Positions 47,865 through 56,045 of a DNA stretch of 64,000 nt are shown piece after piece. The notes under the pieces were generated by a model. That model was not told the origin of the DNA, made no database searches, and saw nothing but the letters and a program-made list of their open reading frames with translations. A program made the position numbers and the translations under genes. The stretch is from Flavobacterium psychroterrae (lineage in GTDB: Bacteria > Bacteroidota > Bacteroidia > Flavobacteriales > Flavobacteriaceae): contig NZ_JAGYVZ010000002.1 of assembly GCF_018380615.1 (NCBI RefSeq), forward strand, positions 372,001-436,000, written 5' to 3'. The stretch's first letter is position 1; each line of letters begins with the position of its first letter.

Positions 47865-48578
47865 ATGACAAAGTTAAGTGTAAATATCAATAAAATTGCA
47901 ACCCTTCGAAATGCGCGTGGAGGAAATGTTCCTGATTTATTAAAAGTTGCTGCTGATATCCAGAAATTTGGAGGGCAGGGAATCACCATTCACCCACGTC
48001 CGGATGAGCGCCATATTCGTTATCAGGATGCGCGTGATTTAAAAGCAATCGTTTATACGGAATATAATATCGAAGGAAATCCGCAGCATAATTTTATCGA
48101 TTTAGTTTTAGAATGCAAACCAACACAGGTAACATTAGTTCCCGATGCAATTGGTGCAATTACCTCGTCTGCGGGTTGGGACACTATAAAAAACCAATCT
48201 TATTTAACCGAAGTAATTCAGGAATTTCAGCGTAACGGAATCAGAACATCGATTTTTGTTGATCCGGTTCTTGAAATTATCGAAGGTGCAAAAAAAACAG
48301 GAACAGATCGTATCGAATTATATACCGAAGCTTTTGCACATCAATACGACCTTGGAAACAAAAACGGAATCGATCCTTATATCAAAGCATCAGAATTAGC
48401 TAATGAATTAGAGCTGGGAATTAATGCCGGTCACGATTTGAGTTTAGATAATATCGAGTTTTTCAAACAAAATATCCCGGGATTATTAGAGGTTTCTATT
48501 GGTCACGCTTTAATTTCAGAAGCACTTTATCTTGGATTAGATAATGTGGTTAATATGTATTTGAATAAATTGAAGTAG
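47865..48578 (+). CDS. pdxJ: Pyridoxine 5'-phosphate synthase
   Basis: A 237-residue TIM-barrel enzyme that condenses 3-amino-1-hydroxyacetone phosphate with deoxyxylulose 5-phosphate in vitamin B6 synthesis. Motifs: SVNINKIATLRNARGG, GITIHPRPDERHI and the C-terminal NAGHDLSLDN with its catalytic His. Monocistronic, divergent from the CBS gene. Confidence 0.96.
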   Translation: MTKLSVNINKIATLRNARGGNVPDLLKVAADIQKFGGQGITIHPRPDERHIRYQDARDLKAIVYTEYNIEGNPQHNFIDLVLECKPTQVTLVPDAIGAITSSAGWDTIKNQSYLTEVIQEFQRNGIRTSIFVDPVLEIIEGAKKTGTDRIELYTEAFAHQYDLGNKNGIDPYIKASELANELELGINAGHDLSLDNIEFFKQNIPGLLEVSIGHALISEALYLGLDNVVNMYLNKLK

Positions 48579-48634
48579 TTTTTATAATTTACATAATCTA
48601 ATACGCCATAATGTTTATAGATTAATCTTCTTAA

Positions 48635-48940
48635 TTTTTTGAGATTAGAGAAATTATTTTTCAATCCCGTCAACGTGTTTTCAGAGTGGCAAATTCTGCA
48701 TTACTTGAAACTTATTGGCATATTGGAAAATTAATAATTGAAGATGAACAAAAGGGCAAAGAGCGTGCGGATTACGGAAAGTCTATTTTAAAGAATCTTG
48801 CAAATTATCTTACGCTGGAATTTGGAAAAGGTTTTGATGAGCGTAATCTAAATAATATGCGAGCTTTTTACACAGCATTTCCAATTTGGAACGCATTGCG
48901 TACCGAATTGGAAACGTTTTATAGATTATTTCTCGACTAA
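48635..48940 (+). pseudogene. DUF1016 (YhcG-type nuclease) N-terminal fragment
   Basis: The open frame contains the DUF1016 N-terminal signature (LLETYWHIGKLIIEDEQ, RADYGKSILKNLANYL, NLNNMRAFYTAFP) but stops after about 100 residues, within LRTELETFYRLFLD, where the intact family continues into a PD-(D/E)XK nuclease domain. No ATG starts the frame; the first usable codon is a GTG at 48686 inside the conserved region. A decayed gene. No C-terminal half is visible downstream. Confidence 0.8.
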
Positions 48941-48980
48941 ATTCTGAAGAAAAGAGTAACTATTACTTTTCTAGATATTT

Positions 48981-49095
48981 GTCATTTCGACCGGAGGGAG
49001 AAATCACATCCGGAGAGCAACGAATCTTAGTCACATCCTCAAAATAATTCAGCACTTTATCGCCGTTATGGGATTTCTACTTGTGTCGAAATGAC
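48981..49095. repeat. Palindromic REP-like element
   Basis: GTCATTTCGAC-N7-AGAAATC at 48981-49005 is repeated inverted at about 49072-49095 (GATTTCT...GTCGAAATGAC), enclosing about 66 bases. I recall GTCATTTCGAC palindromes as abundant dispersed repeats in flavobacterial genomes. It sits directly downstream of the decayed DUF1016 gene. The rest of this 221-base gap shows nothing else. Confidence 0.7.
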
Positions 49096-49161
49096 TGGAT
49101 TGCGTTATGATTGCGGAGTTTTATTGTTATAAGCACGGATTGTAAATCCATACTATTGGTT

Positions 49162-49404
49162 TTATATGTTTTCAGAAAACATTCTATGCACTAAAATACT
49201 TGATTCTATTTTCAATGAATCTGCTATTGAAAAAAGCAAACTAATAGTGATATTTTGTTTTCCTTTTTCAATTCGTTGAATAGTTCTTACATCAACCTTG
49301 CATGATCTTGATAATTGATCCTGTGTAATTTTTTCTTTTCTTCTGAGTTCCTTGATCAATAGACCTAATCGGATAATCTCTAATTTATACTTATCGTTTT
49401 CCAC
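49162..49404 (-). CDS. XRE-family transcriptional regulator
   Basis: An 80-residue single-domain HTH protein: KEKITQDQLSRSCKVDVRTIQRIEKGKQNITISLLFSIADSL is the HTH_3 core (residues 22-66). It diverges from a hypothetical gene, and a perfect 16-bp palindrome lies between them, so autoregulation and control of the neighbour are likely. It could be the antidote-like half of a small module, but no toxin is evident. Confidence 0.85.
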   Translation of the reverse strand: MENDKYKLEIIRLGLLIKELRRKEKITQDQLSRSCKVDVRTIQRIEKGKQNITISLLFSIADSLKIESSILVHRMFSENI

Positions 49405-49408
49405 AAAT

Positions 49409-49416
49409 CAAATCTA
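49409..49416 (-). promoter_or_regulatory. -7 promoter box for XRE regulator
   Basis: The minus strand reads TAGATTTG 4 bases before the ATG; the transcript would have almost no leader. Confidence 0.45.
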
Positions 49417-49438
49417 TTAAATTGTACAAAAAAATCAT

Positions 49439-49454
49439 ACGACATATATGTCGT
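49439..49454. promoter_or_regulatory. Perfect 16-bp palindrome, candidate XRE operator
   Basis: ACGACATATATGTCGT reads the same on both strands. It lies 22 bases from the minus -7 box and 15 bases from the plus -7 box, over the -33 zone of both promoters. Confidence 0.65.
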
Positions 49455-49469
49455 GTTAAAAAATAATAG

Positions 49470-49477
49470 TACATTTG
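49470..49477 (+). promoter_or_regulatory. -7 promoter box for hypothetical gene
   Basis: TACATTTG is a full match, 18 bases before the ATG at 49496; it excludes the upstream in-frame start at 49475. Confidence 0.55.
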
Positions 49478-49495
49478 CTGAAAAAACATACTCTT

Positions 49496-49837
49496 ATGAA
49501 AATAAACGAAACTGAAACAATGGAGAATCTTAGAAAATTAACTGCGAAATATTTTAACACCTTAAAGCCTTCAACTGATAAAGCAGATACTTATAAAGCT
49601 CAAATTAAACTATCAAATTATGCTGAGCTTGGTTGTATTATTACCGAAACCCTTAAATTATGTATTGTTGCACTGGATCAGGAAGCACATAAAACTTCGG
49701 ATACTATTAAAACGTCACCTATTAATGTTGCGCTTGTTTTAGAAATGGTTTTAGAAATGTTTCCTTCTGACGAATTTGAAATGTTGGATGAAATTAATCA
49801 AATGCTTACTGTAAATCCTCAAAGTCTTAATGAATAA
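49496..49837 (+). CDS. Hypothetical protein divergent from XRE regulator
   Basis: A 113-residue soluble, mostly helical protein (MENLRKLTAKYFNTLKP, AELGCIITETLKLCIVALDQE, NVALVLEMVLEMFPSDEFEMLDEINQML) with no signal peptide or membrane segment. I do not recognise the family. The shared operator region with the XRE gene suggests co-regulation. Confidence 0.6.
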   Translation: MKINETETMENLRKLTAKYFNTLKPSTDKADTYKAQIKLSNYAELGCIITETLKLCIVALDQEAHKTSDTIKTSPINVALVLEMVLEMFPSDEFEMLDEINQMLTVNPQSLNE

Positions 49838-49979
49838 ATGAGTGGAAAAATATTTGTGGTATTTTAGGTAATAATCACTCTTTTCAGAACATGAATTTCA
49901 TGAAAAAAAAGAAAATATTTACTTCAACAAAGAATTGATTTATAATTGTTTACTTTCGCACTTTTCTTATTAAAATCAA

Positions 49980-52256
49980 GTGTCAAAAACAATATTCCTC
50001 TTTTTTATATTCTGTTTTTCCAATGTATTTGCGCAATCAAAAGCCACAATAATTGGAAACATAAAATCATCTGAAAACGAAAACCTGATTGGAACAAGTG
50101 TTTCTTTACAGGTGAATAATCAGCATTATTATGCAGTAACAGATACACTTGGTAATTTTTCAGAAAATATAGCTTTAGGCAAAGTCAAAATTTCGGTTAA
50201 TCAATTAGGGTTTCTTAATAAATCCATCAATTTTGATTTTGTAAAAGATACACTGATTTCAATTGTATTAGAAAAAGATATTTCTCAGTTAAAAGAAGTT
50301 GTCATAGAAAATGATAAAAAAAGTGGTATTACAACTTTATCAGGAGGGAAATTATCTTTTAACCTTAAAGAATTATCATCAGTTCCCACAGTTTTAGGAA
50401 CCACAGATATTATAAAACTTTTGCAGTTAACGCCCGGAGTTCAAAATTCCGGAGATGCAAACGGCTATTTATATGTCAGAGGTGGAGATCCGGGACACAA
50501 TGCAATATTATACGACGGAACTCCTATATATGGAATGTCCCATTTGCTGGGTATATTTCCTTTTTACAACACAGATCATATTAAAGAAGTTGAGTTTGAT
50601 AAATCAAGTTCCAATTCTAAATATGGCGGACGTTTAAGTTCAACAACGCTTTTAATTCCAAATAAAAAAATACCTGCAGAATTCGGAATTCAGGGAAACA
50701 TCGGGATATTGGCTTCACAACTTACTGTGGCGATTCCTGTAAGTCGAAAATCAGGATTTTATATTTCAGGCAGAAAAACTTATATCGATGAAATTGTTGC
50801 GCCATTATTGCGTTCCGGCTCAAAAAGTAATGATGTTCAGGATATGAAATATGGTTTCTCAGATGGGAATATGACTTTTATTTCCCAAATTTCTAAAAAC
50901 AATTTACTTTCTGTGGATGCTTTTATAAGTGGAGATGAACTAAAAATAAAAGATAGTAATCTTGCATTGAGAACAAATTTAAAGTGGAGCAATTTTACAG
51001 TTGCACCAACTTTGACGACCACATTTTCGCCAAAAGCAAACATGTCAAATTCAGTTTATTTTAGTGAATATTCTAATGATTTAAATATGGAACAAGCCAC
51101 GGTTGAGTTTGGCGTTTCATCCTATGTAAAAGATTTTGGGTTTAATAATGCTTTTCGATATGTTGTAAAAAATGTTCCTGTAGAATCCGGAATACAATAT
51201 GTGCATCATAATTTACAGCCTCAAAAAGTGAATATTGAAAATTTAACAGATAATAACACCTCTCAAAACAATATAATAAATGCCGATGAAGCTGCTGTTT
51301 TTACAACCGTAAGGCCAAAATTAACAGACCATTTAAATGCAGAATTAGGACTTAGAATTAATTATTATACATCGGGTTCTAATAGTTCTTATTTACATTT
51401 TCAACCACGCGTTTTACTAAATTATGTTGCAAACGACAAATATTCTTTTTACGGATCTTATAACAAACAATATCAATATCTGAGTTTAATTACAACATCA
51501 AGCGTTGGTATTCCCACTGATTTCTGGATTGCAAGTTCAGACGGAATAAAACCGCAATCATCAGATGAGTTTTCTATTGGTTCAAATCAGAATATCTCAA
51601 AAAACATTTCGTCGTCGTTAGGAGGGTTTTATCGCTCTATGAAAGATTTACTTGAATATCCGTATGGAATTACTCAGTTTAACGAAACCACAACTTTAAA
51701 AAATGATTTAATATCAGGAAAGGGAAAAGCGTATGGATTTGAAATGATGTTGCGTAAAAATAACGGAAAATTCACGGGCTGGTTGAGTTATACGTTAAGT
51801 TGGTCAGATCGAAATTTTGATGAACTTAATAACGGAAATACTTATTTTGCAAAATATGATAGACGTCACAATCTTTCAGTAGTTGGAATGTATGACTTGA
51901 ATTCAAAATGGAACTTTGGCGTAACGCAAATATTCAGTTCCGGAAATCGTTTTACAATGCCAACTTCATGGTATTTTATCAATAACAATCCAGTCAAAGA
52001 ATATTCAGGATATAATAATGCGCAAATGCCCAATTATATAAGGACAGATCTTTCGGTCAATTACTTTTTTCTAAAAACAAACAAAAAAGAAAGTGCCTTG
52101 AATTTTTCAATTTACAATACTTTCAATATCGATAATCCAATTTATGTAGTTTTGAATATTCAGGTCAATGAAGATAAAAATAGTGTCATTGTAAAACAGG
52201 AAAAAAAGGTTTTATATCGAATATTGCCTTCGATAAGCTGGAGATTTAAATTTTAA
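49980..52256 (+). CDS. TonB-dependent receptor with carboxypeptidase-like N-terminal domain
   Basis: A 758-residue outer-membrane receptor: signal peptide (SNVFAQSK), carboxypeptidase-regulatory-like beta domain (about 22-95), plug (about 110-230; GVQNSGDANGYLYVRGGDPGHNAILYDGTPIYG) and a 22-strand barrel ending SISWRFKF. It imports a ligand with TonB energy. The GTG start at 49980 gives the signal peptide. The DUF4249 lipoprotein starts 3 bases after its stop. Confidence 0.93.
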   Translation: MSKTIFLFFIFCFSNVFAQSKATIIGNIKSSENENLIGTSVSLQVNNQHYYAVTDTLGNFSENIALGKVKISVNQLGFLNKSINFDFVKDTLISIVLEKDISQLKEVVIENDKKSGITTLSGGKLSFNLKELSSVPTVLGTTDIIKLLQLTPGVQNSGDANGYLYVRGGDPGHNAILYDGTPIYGMSHLLGIFPFYNTDHIKEVEFDKSSSNSKYGGRLSSTTLLIPNKKIPAEFGIQGNIGILASQLTVAIPVSRKSGFYISGRKTYIDEIVAPLLRSGSKSNDVQDMKYGFSDGNMTFISQISKNNLLSVDAFISGDELKIKDSNLALRTNLKWSNFTVAPTLTTTFSPKANMSNSVYFSEYSNDLNMEQATVEFGVSSYVKDFGFNNAFRYVVKNVPVESGIQYVHHNLQPQKVNIENLTDNNTSQNNIINADEAAVFTTVRPKLTDHLNAELGLRINYYTSGSNSSYLHFQPRVLLNYVANDKYSFYGSYNKQYQYLSLITTSSVGIPTDFWIASSDGIKPQSSDEFSIGSNQNISKNISSSLGGFYRSMKDLLEYPYGITQFNETTTLKNDLISGKGKAYGFEMMLRKNNGKFTGWLSYTLSWSDRNFDELNNGNTYFAKYDRRHNLSVVGMYDLNSKWNFGVTQIFSSGNRFTMPTSWYFINNNPVKEYSGYNNAQMPNYIRTDLSVNYFFLKTNKKESALNFSIYNTFNIDNPIYVVLNIQVNEDKNSVIVKQEKKVLYRILPSISWRFKF

Positions 52257-52259
52257 AAA

Positions 52260-53120
52260 ATGAAAAAATATATCTTATTTCTATTCACTTTAATTTTGCT
52301 AAGTTGTTCAAAGGATGATTTTAGTGAGCAAAGTCTTGAATCTAAAATTGTAGTCGAAGGATGGATTGAAGAAGGCGATTATGCTCAGGTTTTACTTTCA
52401 AGCAGTATTCCCGTAACGGATGTTATTGATTCTACAAATGTTTTAAATCATGTGATAAGATCCGCAAAAATTACAATTTCAGATGGTCAGACATCTGAAG
52501 TTTTAAGAGTTAAAAACGATAAAAACCGAGTGCCGCCATTTGTCTATTTTGGTTCTGCTTTAATGGGCGAAGCAGGAAAACAATATTCGCTTAAAATAGA
52601 ATATTTAGACAGAGTTGTCGAAGCTGTAACAACAATCCCAAAATCTGTACAACTAAAAAGTGCCGAATATATAAAGAAGAGTGCTGCAGATACAACAGGT
52701 TATGTTTTTGTGTATTTTGACGATCCTGTAAACGAAAAAAACTATTACCAGATTGCTACAAGAATCGAAGGCAAGGAATCTATTTTTGTCCCTGCATTTT
52801 ATGGAAATTTAGATGATAAAAATTTCACTAAATCATCCGTTTCAGTACAAGTAAACAGAGGGGTTTTGCTTTTTCCTAAAACCGTATTTACACCTTATTT
52901 TGTAGATGGAGATGTGATCTATGTAAAACTAAGAACCCAAAACAAAGAAACGCTTGATTTCTGGAACAGCTGGCAAAACGAAATTGTAAACAGCAGAAAT
53001 CCTATTTATCCCGCAAATACAAGTCTTAAATCAAATATAAAAGGCGGAATTGGTATTTGGGCAGGATATGGACAAAGTACTTTAGTTGTAAAATATACAC
53101 AAAAAATAGAGCCGATTTGA
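52260..53120 (+). CDS. DUF4249 family lipoprotein
   Basis: A 286-residue lipoprotein (Cys16 in LILLSCSKDDFSEQ) with the DUF4249 pattern (SKIVVEGWIEEGDYAQVLLSSSIPV). The residues after the Cys, SKDDFSE, resemble the lipoprotein surface-export signal described for Flavobacterium. DUF4249 genes typically follow a TonB receptor, so it may be an extracellular lid or ligand-binding partner, like SusD. Its stop codon lies inside the terminator stem. Confidence 0.87.
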   Translation: MKKYILFLFTLILLSCSKDDFSEQSLESKIVVEGWIEEGDYAQVLLSSSIPVTDVIDSTNVLNHVIRSAKITISDGQTSEVLRVKNDKNRVPPFVYFGSALMGEAGKQYSLKIEYLDRVVEAVTTIPKSVQLKSAEYIKKSAADTTGYVFVYFDDPVNEKNYYQIATRIEGKESIFVPAFYGNLDDKNFTKSSVSVQVNRGVLLFPKTVFTPYFVDGDVIYVKLRTQNKETLDFWNSWQNEIVNSRNPIYPANTSLKSNIKGGIGIWAGYGQSTLVVKYTQKIEPI

Positions 53121-53140
53121 ATGATTTCAAATCGGCTCTA
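53107..53140. terminator. Terminator overlapping DUF4249 stop
   Basis: A perfect 14-bp stem (TAGAGCCGATTTGA at 53107-53120, complement at 53127-53140) with a 6-base loop. The left arm contains the last codons and stop of the DUF4249 gene. It may also serve the convergent lipoprotein gene. Confidence 0.75.
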
Positions 53141-53160
53141 AGTCTGTATTTAAAAAGCTA

Positions 53161-54453
53161 TTATTTGTTGAATGCTTTGATGAAATCTTCAAATTTAGTT
53201 TCGAATTTATCAAAACCTTCAGAGAAATATACGCTCATTTCTGCTTCAGTTTTGTCGCTGAATTTCAAATAATATACTCCGTTATAATATTTAGTTTCAT
53301 AGTCACCATCTTCTTTTTCAGTATGCTGAACTATATCTGCTATTTTAGTTCCATCTTTCTTAGAAACTAAAATTAATTTCATGTTTTTGTTGAAGTTAGC
53401 AACGGCACCTTCTGTTACTTTTAAGTTGTAATTGCTTATGTCAGTATAATATGTTGGAGAATTATAGTTAGTAGGGCGAACCAGGCTTTTTTCTAATGCA
53501 GCATCATCTGCTGCAGCTGCAGCTAAATCAACATCTGCAATAATAACAAAATTGTCCATCAATTGAATCAATCCATTCGCTTTACCTCTGTATTGAACAA
53601 GTGCATCGTTATCAATTAAAGCATCAATACTTGCAGAACTTCCTATGTTAAAACTGATTAAGTTTTTTGCATTATAAGTAAGACTCGCTTTTGAAGTATT
53701 TTCGGCAGCTTTTTTACCACTCATTTCCCAAGTATAACCATCATTTAAGATCATTTTGTAAGCGAACTCATCTGGTGATTGGTTTTTTGAAGAATATTTA
53801 GCAGTTTGAGTAAATGAAGCAGCTTGCACATTATCAATTGTTAAAGTAGCGTCTGATGAACTAGGAAGAAAAATGTTGTCATTTATTTCTTTAGTTCCGT
53901 TATATCCATCATAAAGTTCCACTTTTACAGTAGAAGAAACACTTTTTGCAGATAAAATAGCGTTGTTAGCTGTTTGTGATTTTTTAGCAGGAAAAACAAA
54001 TTTTAATTCTGTAGTTGATTCAGTTTTAGTCCAGCTTTTTGCAGTATTATTCCACGTGTAAACACCGTAAACACCAGATACATTTAGAACATCTTCTACT
54101 TTGTTATCATTTTTTCCATTAAAAATGTCAATACCTTTAAGATCCAATAATATATTTAAATTTTCAATTGCTGCAATAGCGCTTGAACTTTTTGACTTAT
54201 CTAACTGAACTAACATTTCATTAGCTTCAGCTTCAAGTTTAACTTTTTGATCTGCAGGAGTTAAAGCAGAATAAGGTTGTTTAACAAGTGCTGCAATTTG
54301 TTCAGCAAGAGTTAGATCTTTTACTGGCTCTTTCACTGGTTCTTTTGTAGGTTCTTCTGTTACCGGTTCTTTTTCGGGCTCAGTCTCATCGCTGGAACAA
54401 GAAATGGCAAATTGAGAAAGAACTACTGCGCATAAAAGTAATTTTTTAATCAT
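53161..54453 (-). CDS. Uncharacterised large lipoprotein
   Basis: A 430-residue lipoprotein: signal peptide with Cys19 (FAISCSSDETEPEK), then a repetitive acidic Pro/Glu/Lys linker (residues 25-45, EPVTEEPTKEPVKEPVKD), then a mixed alpha/beta domain of about 370 residues without a family I recognise. The start is placed at the ATG at 54453; the frame begins 19 codons earlier. The acidic residues after the Cys suggest surface exposure. Convergent with the TonB receptor operon. Confidence 0.6.
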   Translation of the reverse strand: MIKKLLLCAVVLSQFAISCSSDETEPEKEPVTEEPTKEPVKEPVKDLTLAEQIAALVKQPYSALTPADQKVKLEAEANEMLVQLDKSKSSSAIAAIENLNILLDLKGIDIFNGKNDNKVEDVLNVSGVYGVYTWNNTAKSWTKTESTTELKFVFPAKKSQTANNAILSAKSVSSTVKVELYDGYNGTKEINDNIFLPSSSDATLTIDNVQAASFTQTAKYSSKNQSPDEFAYKMILNDGYTWEMSGKKAAENTSKASLTYNAKNLISFNIGSSASIDALIDNDALVQYRGKANGLIQLMDNFVIIADVDLAAAAADDAALEKSLVRPTNYNSPTYYTDISNYNLKVTEGAVANFNKNMKLILVSKKDGTKIADIVQHTEKEDGDYETKYYNGVYYLKFSDKTEAEMSVYFSEGFDKFETKFEDFIKAFNK

Positions 54454-54633
54454 AATGGTGTATTTAAAGAGTTTAATCAATTTTAGTTTTGATCTTTTTT
54501 CAAGCCGCAAGGTAGTATTTAGGTTTGTATTTTCTTTACGGGAAGCCGTAAAGATGTAAACTTTTTTCTAATAAATAAAACCAAATGAAAGTGTAAAGAA
54601 TTTATACTATTATATATTGACAGATAAGTTTTT

Positions 54634-54641
54634 TACCTTTG
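54634..54641 (+). promoter_or_regulatory. -7 promoter box for esterase gene
   Basis: TACCTTTG matches TAnnTTTG, and a TTGACA lies 16 bases upstream at 54618, near the -33 position. Confidence 0.6.
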
Positions 54642-54668
54642 TTTACTGTTTTTAAAACCAAAATATAA

Positions 54669-55433
54669 ATGTTATACTCAAAAATAGAGGGAGAAGGAAA
54701 ACCTTTCATCATCATGCACGGATTTTTAGGAATGTCTGATAACTGGAAAACTCTTGCAGGGCAATATGTAGAATCAGGATTTCAGGTTCATATATTAGAC
54801 TTAAGAAATCACGGTCGAAGTTTTCATTCAGATGAATGGACTTATGAAGCCATGGTAAAGGATGTATTCGAATATTGTCAGGCAAATAATTTGACCAAAG
54901 TTGATGTTTTAGGACATTCAATGGGCGGTAAAGTAGCCATGCTTTTCGCAACTACACATCCGGAAATTGTAGATAAATTAATTGTAGCTGATATAGGTCC
55001 AAAATTTTACAAACAACATCATCAGGATATTTTGGCAGGATTAAATGCAATTGACTTTTCAGTAAAACCCAGCCGAAATGATGTTGAAGCTACTTTATCT
55101 GAATATGTTCCGGATTTTGGAACACGACAATTTTTATTAAAAAACTTATATTGGCAGGAACCCGGACAATTGGCTTTCAGATTTAATCTGGAAGTTTTCA
55201 ATACTAATTTAGACGCCATAGGAAAAGCTTTGCCGGATGATTTGGTTTTCAATAATCCAACATTATTTATTCGTGGAGGAAATTCGGGATATATTCAGGA
55301 TTCAGATTTTGATTCAATACGTCAGCATTTTCCGGATGTTAAATTCGAAACAATTCCAAATGCCGGACATTGGCTTCATGCCGAAAATCCCAAAATGTTT
55401 TTTGAATTAACAACTGAATTTCTAAAAGAATAA
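54669..55433 (+). CDS. Alpha/beta-fold hydrolase (YbfF-like esterase)
   Basis: A 254-residue cytoplasmic hydrolase with the nucleophile Ser84 in LGHSMGGKVA, an oxyanion HGFLG motif at 17-21, LDLRNHGRS at 44-52, and the catalytic His in PNAGHWLHAENP near residue 237. Related to YbfF-type thioesterases/esterases; the natural substrate cannot be told. Single gene with its own promoter box. Confidence 0.88.
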   Translation: MLYSKIEGEGKPFIIMHGFLGMSDNWKTLAGQYVESGFQVHILDLRNHGRSFHSDEWTYEAMVKDVFEYCQANNLTKVDVLGHSMGGKVAMLFATTHPEIVDKLIVADIGPKFYKQHHQDILAGLNAIDFSVKPSRNDVEATLSEYVPDFGTRQFLLKNLYWQEPGQLAFRFNLEVFNTNLDAIGKALPDDLVFNNPTLFIRGGNSGYIQDSDFDSIRQHFPDVKFETIPNAGHWLHAENPKMFFELTTEFLKE

Positions 55434-55442
55434 TTTAGCCAC

Positions 55443-55460
55443 TCCCGATAGCTATCGGGA
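55443..55460. repeat. Short perfect palindrome TCCCGATAGCTATCGGGA
   Basis: An 18-bp perfect palindrome after the esterase gene. I recall CCCGATAGCTATCGGG as a frequent intergenic repeat in Flavobacterium; here it may also act as a hairpin at the transcript end. Confidence 0.65.
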
Positions 55461-55582
55461 TAAAAAGATTTTCAAAGATTAAAAATTAGAAATTGAAAAA
55501 AAATCCTTCTAATCCTTTTAATCTCTAGCAAAAAATAATATAAAAATCATTACATTTATTTAAACTTTAAATTAGAAAAGAC

Positions 55583-55927
55583 ATGAATTTTTTACTCAGA
55601 CTTCTTGTTACTGCAGCTTTGGTTGTGTTAATTGCTAACCTTTTGCCAGGTGTTCACGTTGCCAGTTTTGCTACTGCTGTAATCGTAGCAGTTGTTTTAG
55701 GATTGCTAAATCTTTTTATAAAACCTATATTAGTTATCCTGACATTACCTGTAACCTTTATTACTTTAGGTTTGTTTTTATTGGTAATTAATGCCATTAT
55801 TATTTTGTTATGTACCAATATTGTTGGCGGTTTTGCAATTGATTCATTTTGGACAGCATTGTTCTTTAGTATCATATTGTCTCTGCTTCAATCTGTTACC
55901 TATAAAATACTTGGAGACGACAAATAG
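55583..55927 (+). CDS. Phage holin family 4 (Phage_holin_4_2) membrane protein
   Basis: A 114-residue membrane protein with four hydrophobic segments and the PF04020-type pattern (NLLPGVHVASFATAVIVAVVLGLLNLFIKPIL). Despite the name, such genes are widespread chromosomal genes of unknown function and are not evidence of a prophage; no phage genes surround it. Confidence 0.85.
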   Translation: MNFLLRLLVTAALVVLIANLLPGVHVASFATAVIVAVVLGLLNLFIKPILVILTLPVTFITLGLFLLVINAIIILLCTNIVGGFAIDSFWTALFFSIILSLLQSVTYKILGDDK

Positions 55928-55986
55928 AATAAATATTGAAAACGTATTTTATACGACTTCAAATACAATAGACTAAAAACTTGGTT

Positions 55987-56017
55987 GGGTTGCAAAAATT
56001 TTATAATTTTGCAACCC
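55987..56017. promoter_or_regulatory. Inverted repeat overlapping tig promoter
   Basis: GGGTTGCAAAA (55987-55997) and TTTTGCAACCC (56007-56017) form an 11-bp perfect inverted repeat with a 9-base spacer. The right arm contains part of the TAATTTTG box at 56004-56011. It could be an operator or the terminator of the upstream gene. Confidence 0.5.
56004..56011 (+). promoter_or_regulatory. -7 promoter box for tig
   Basis: TAATTTTG is a full TAnnTTTG match, 34 bases before the ATG. Confidence 0.55.
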
Positions 56018-56045
56018 AATTTTATTATGTAAATTAAAGAAGACG

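Noticed and set aside
55583..55927. Prophage signal from the holin-like gene
   Set aside because: PF04020-type proteins are common chromosomal genes; there are no integrase, capsid or lysis genes around it.
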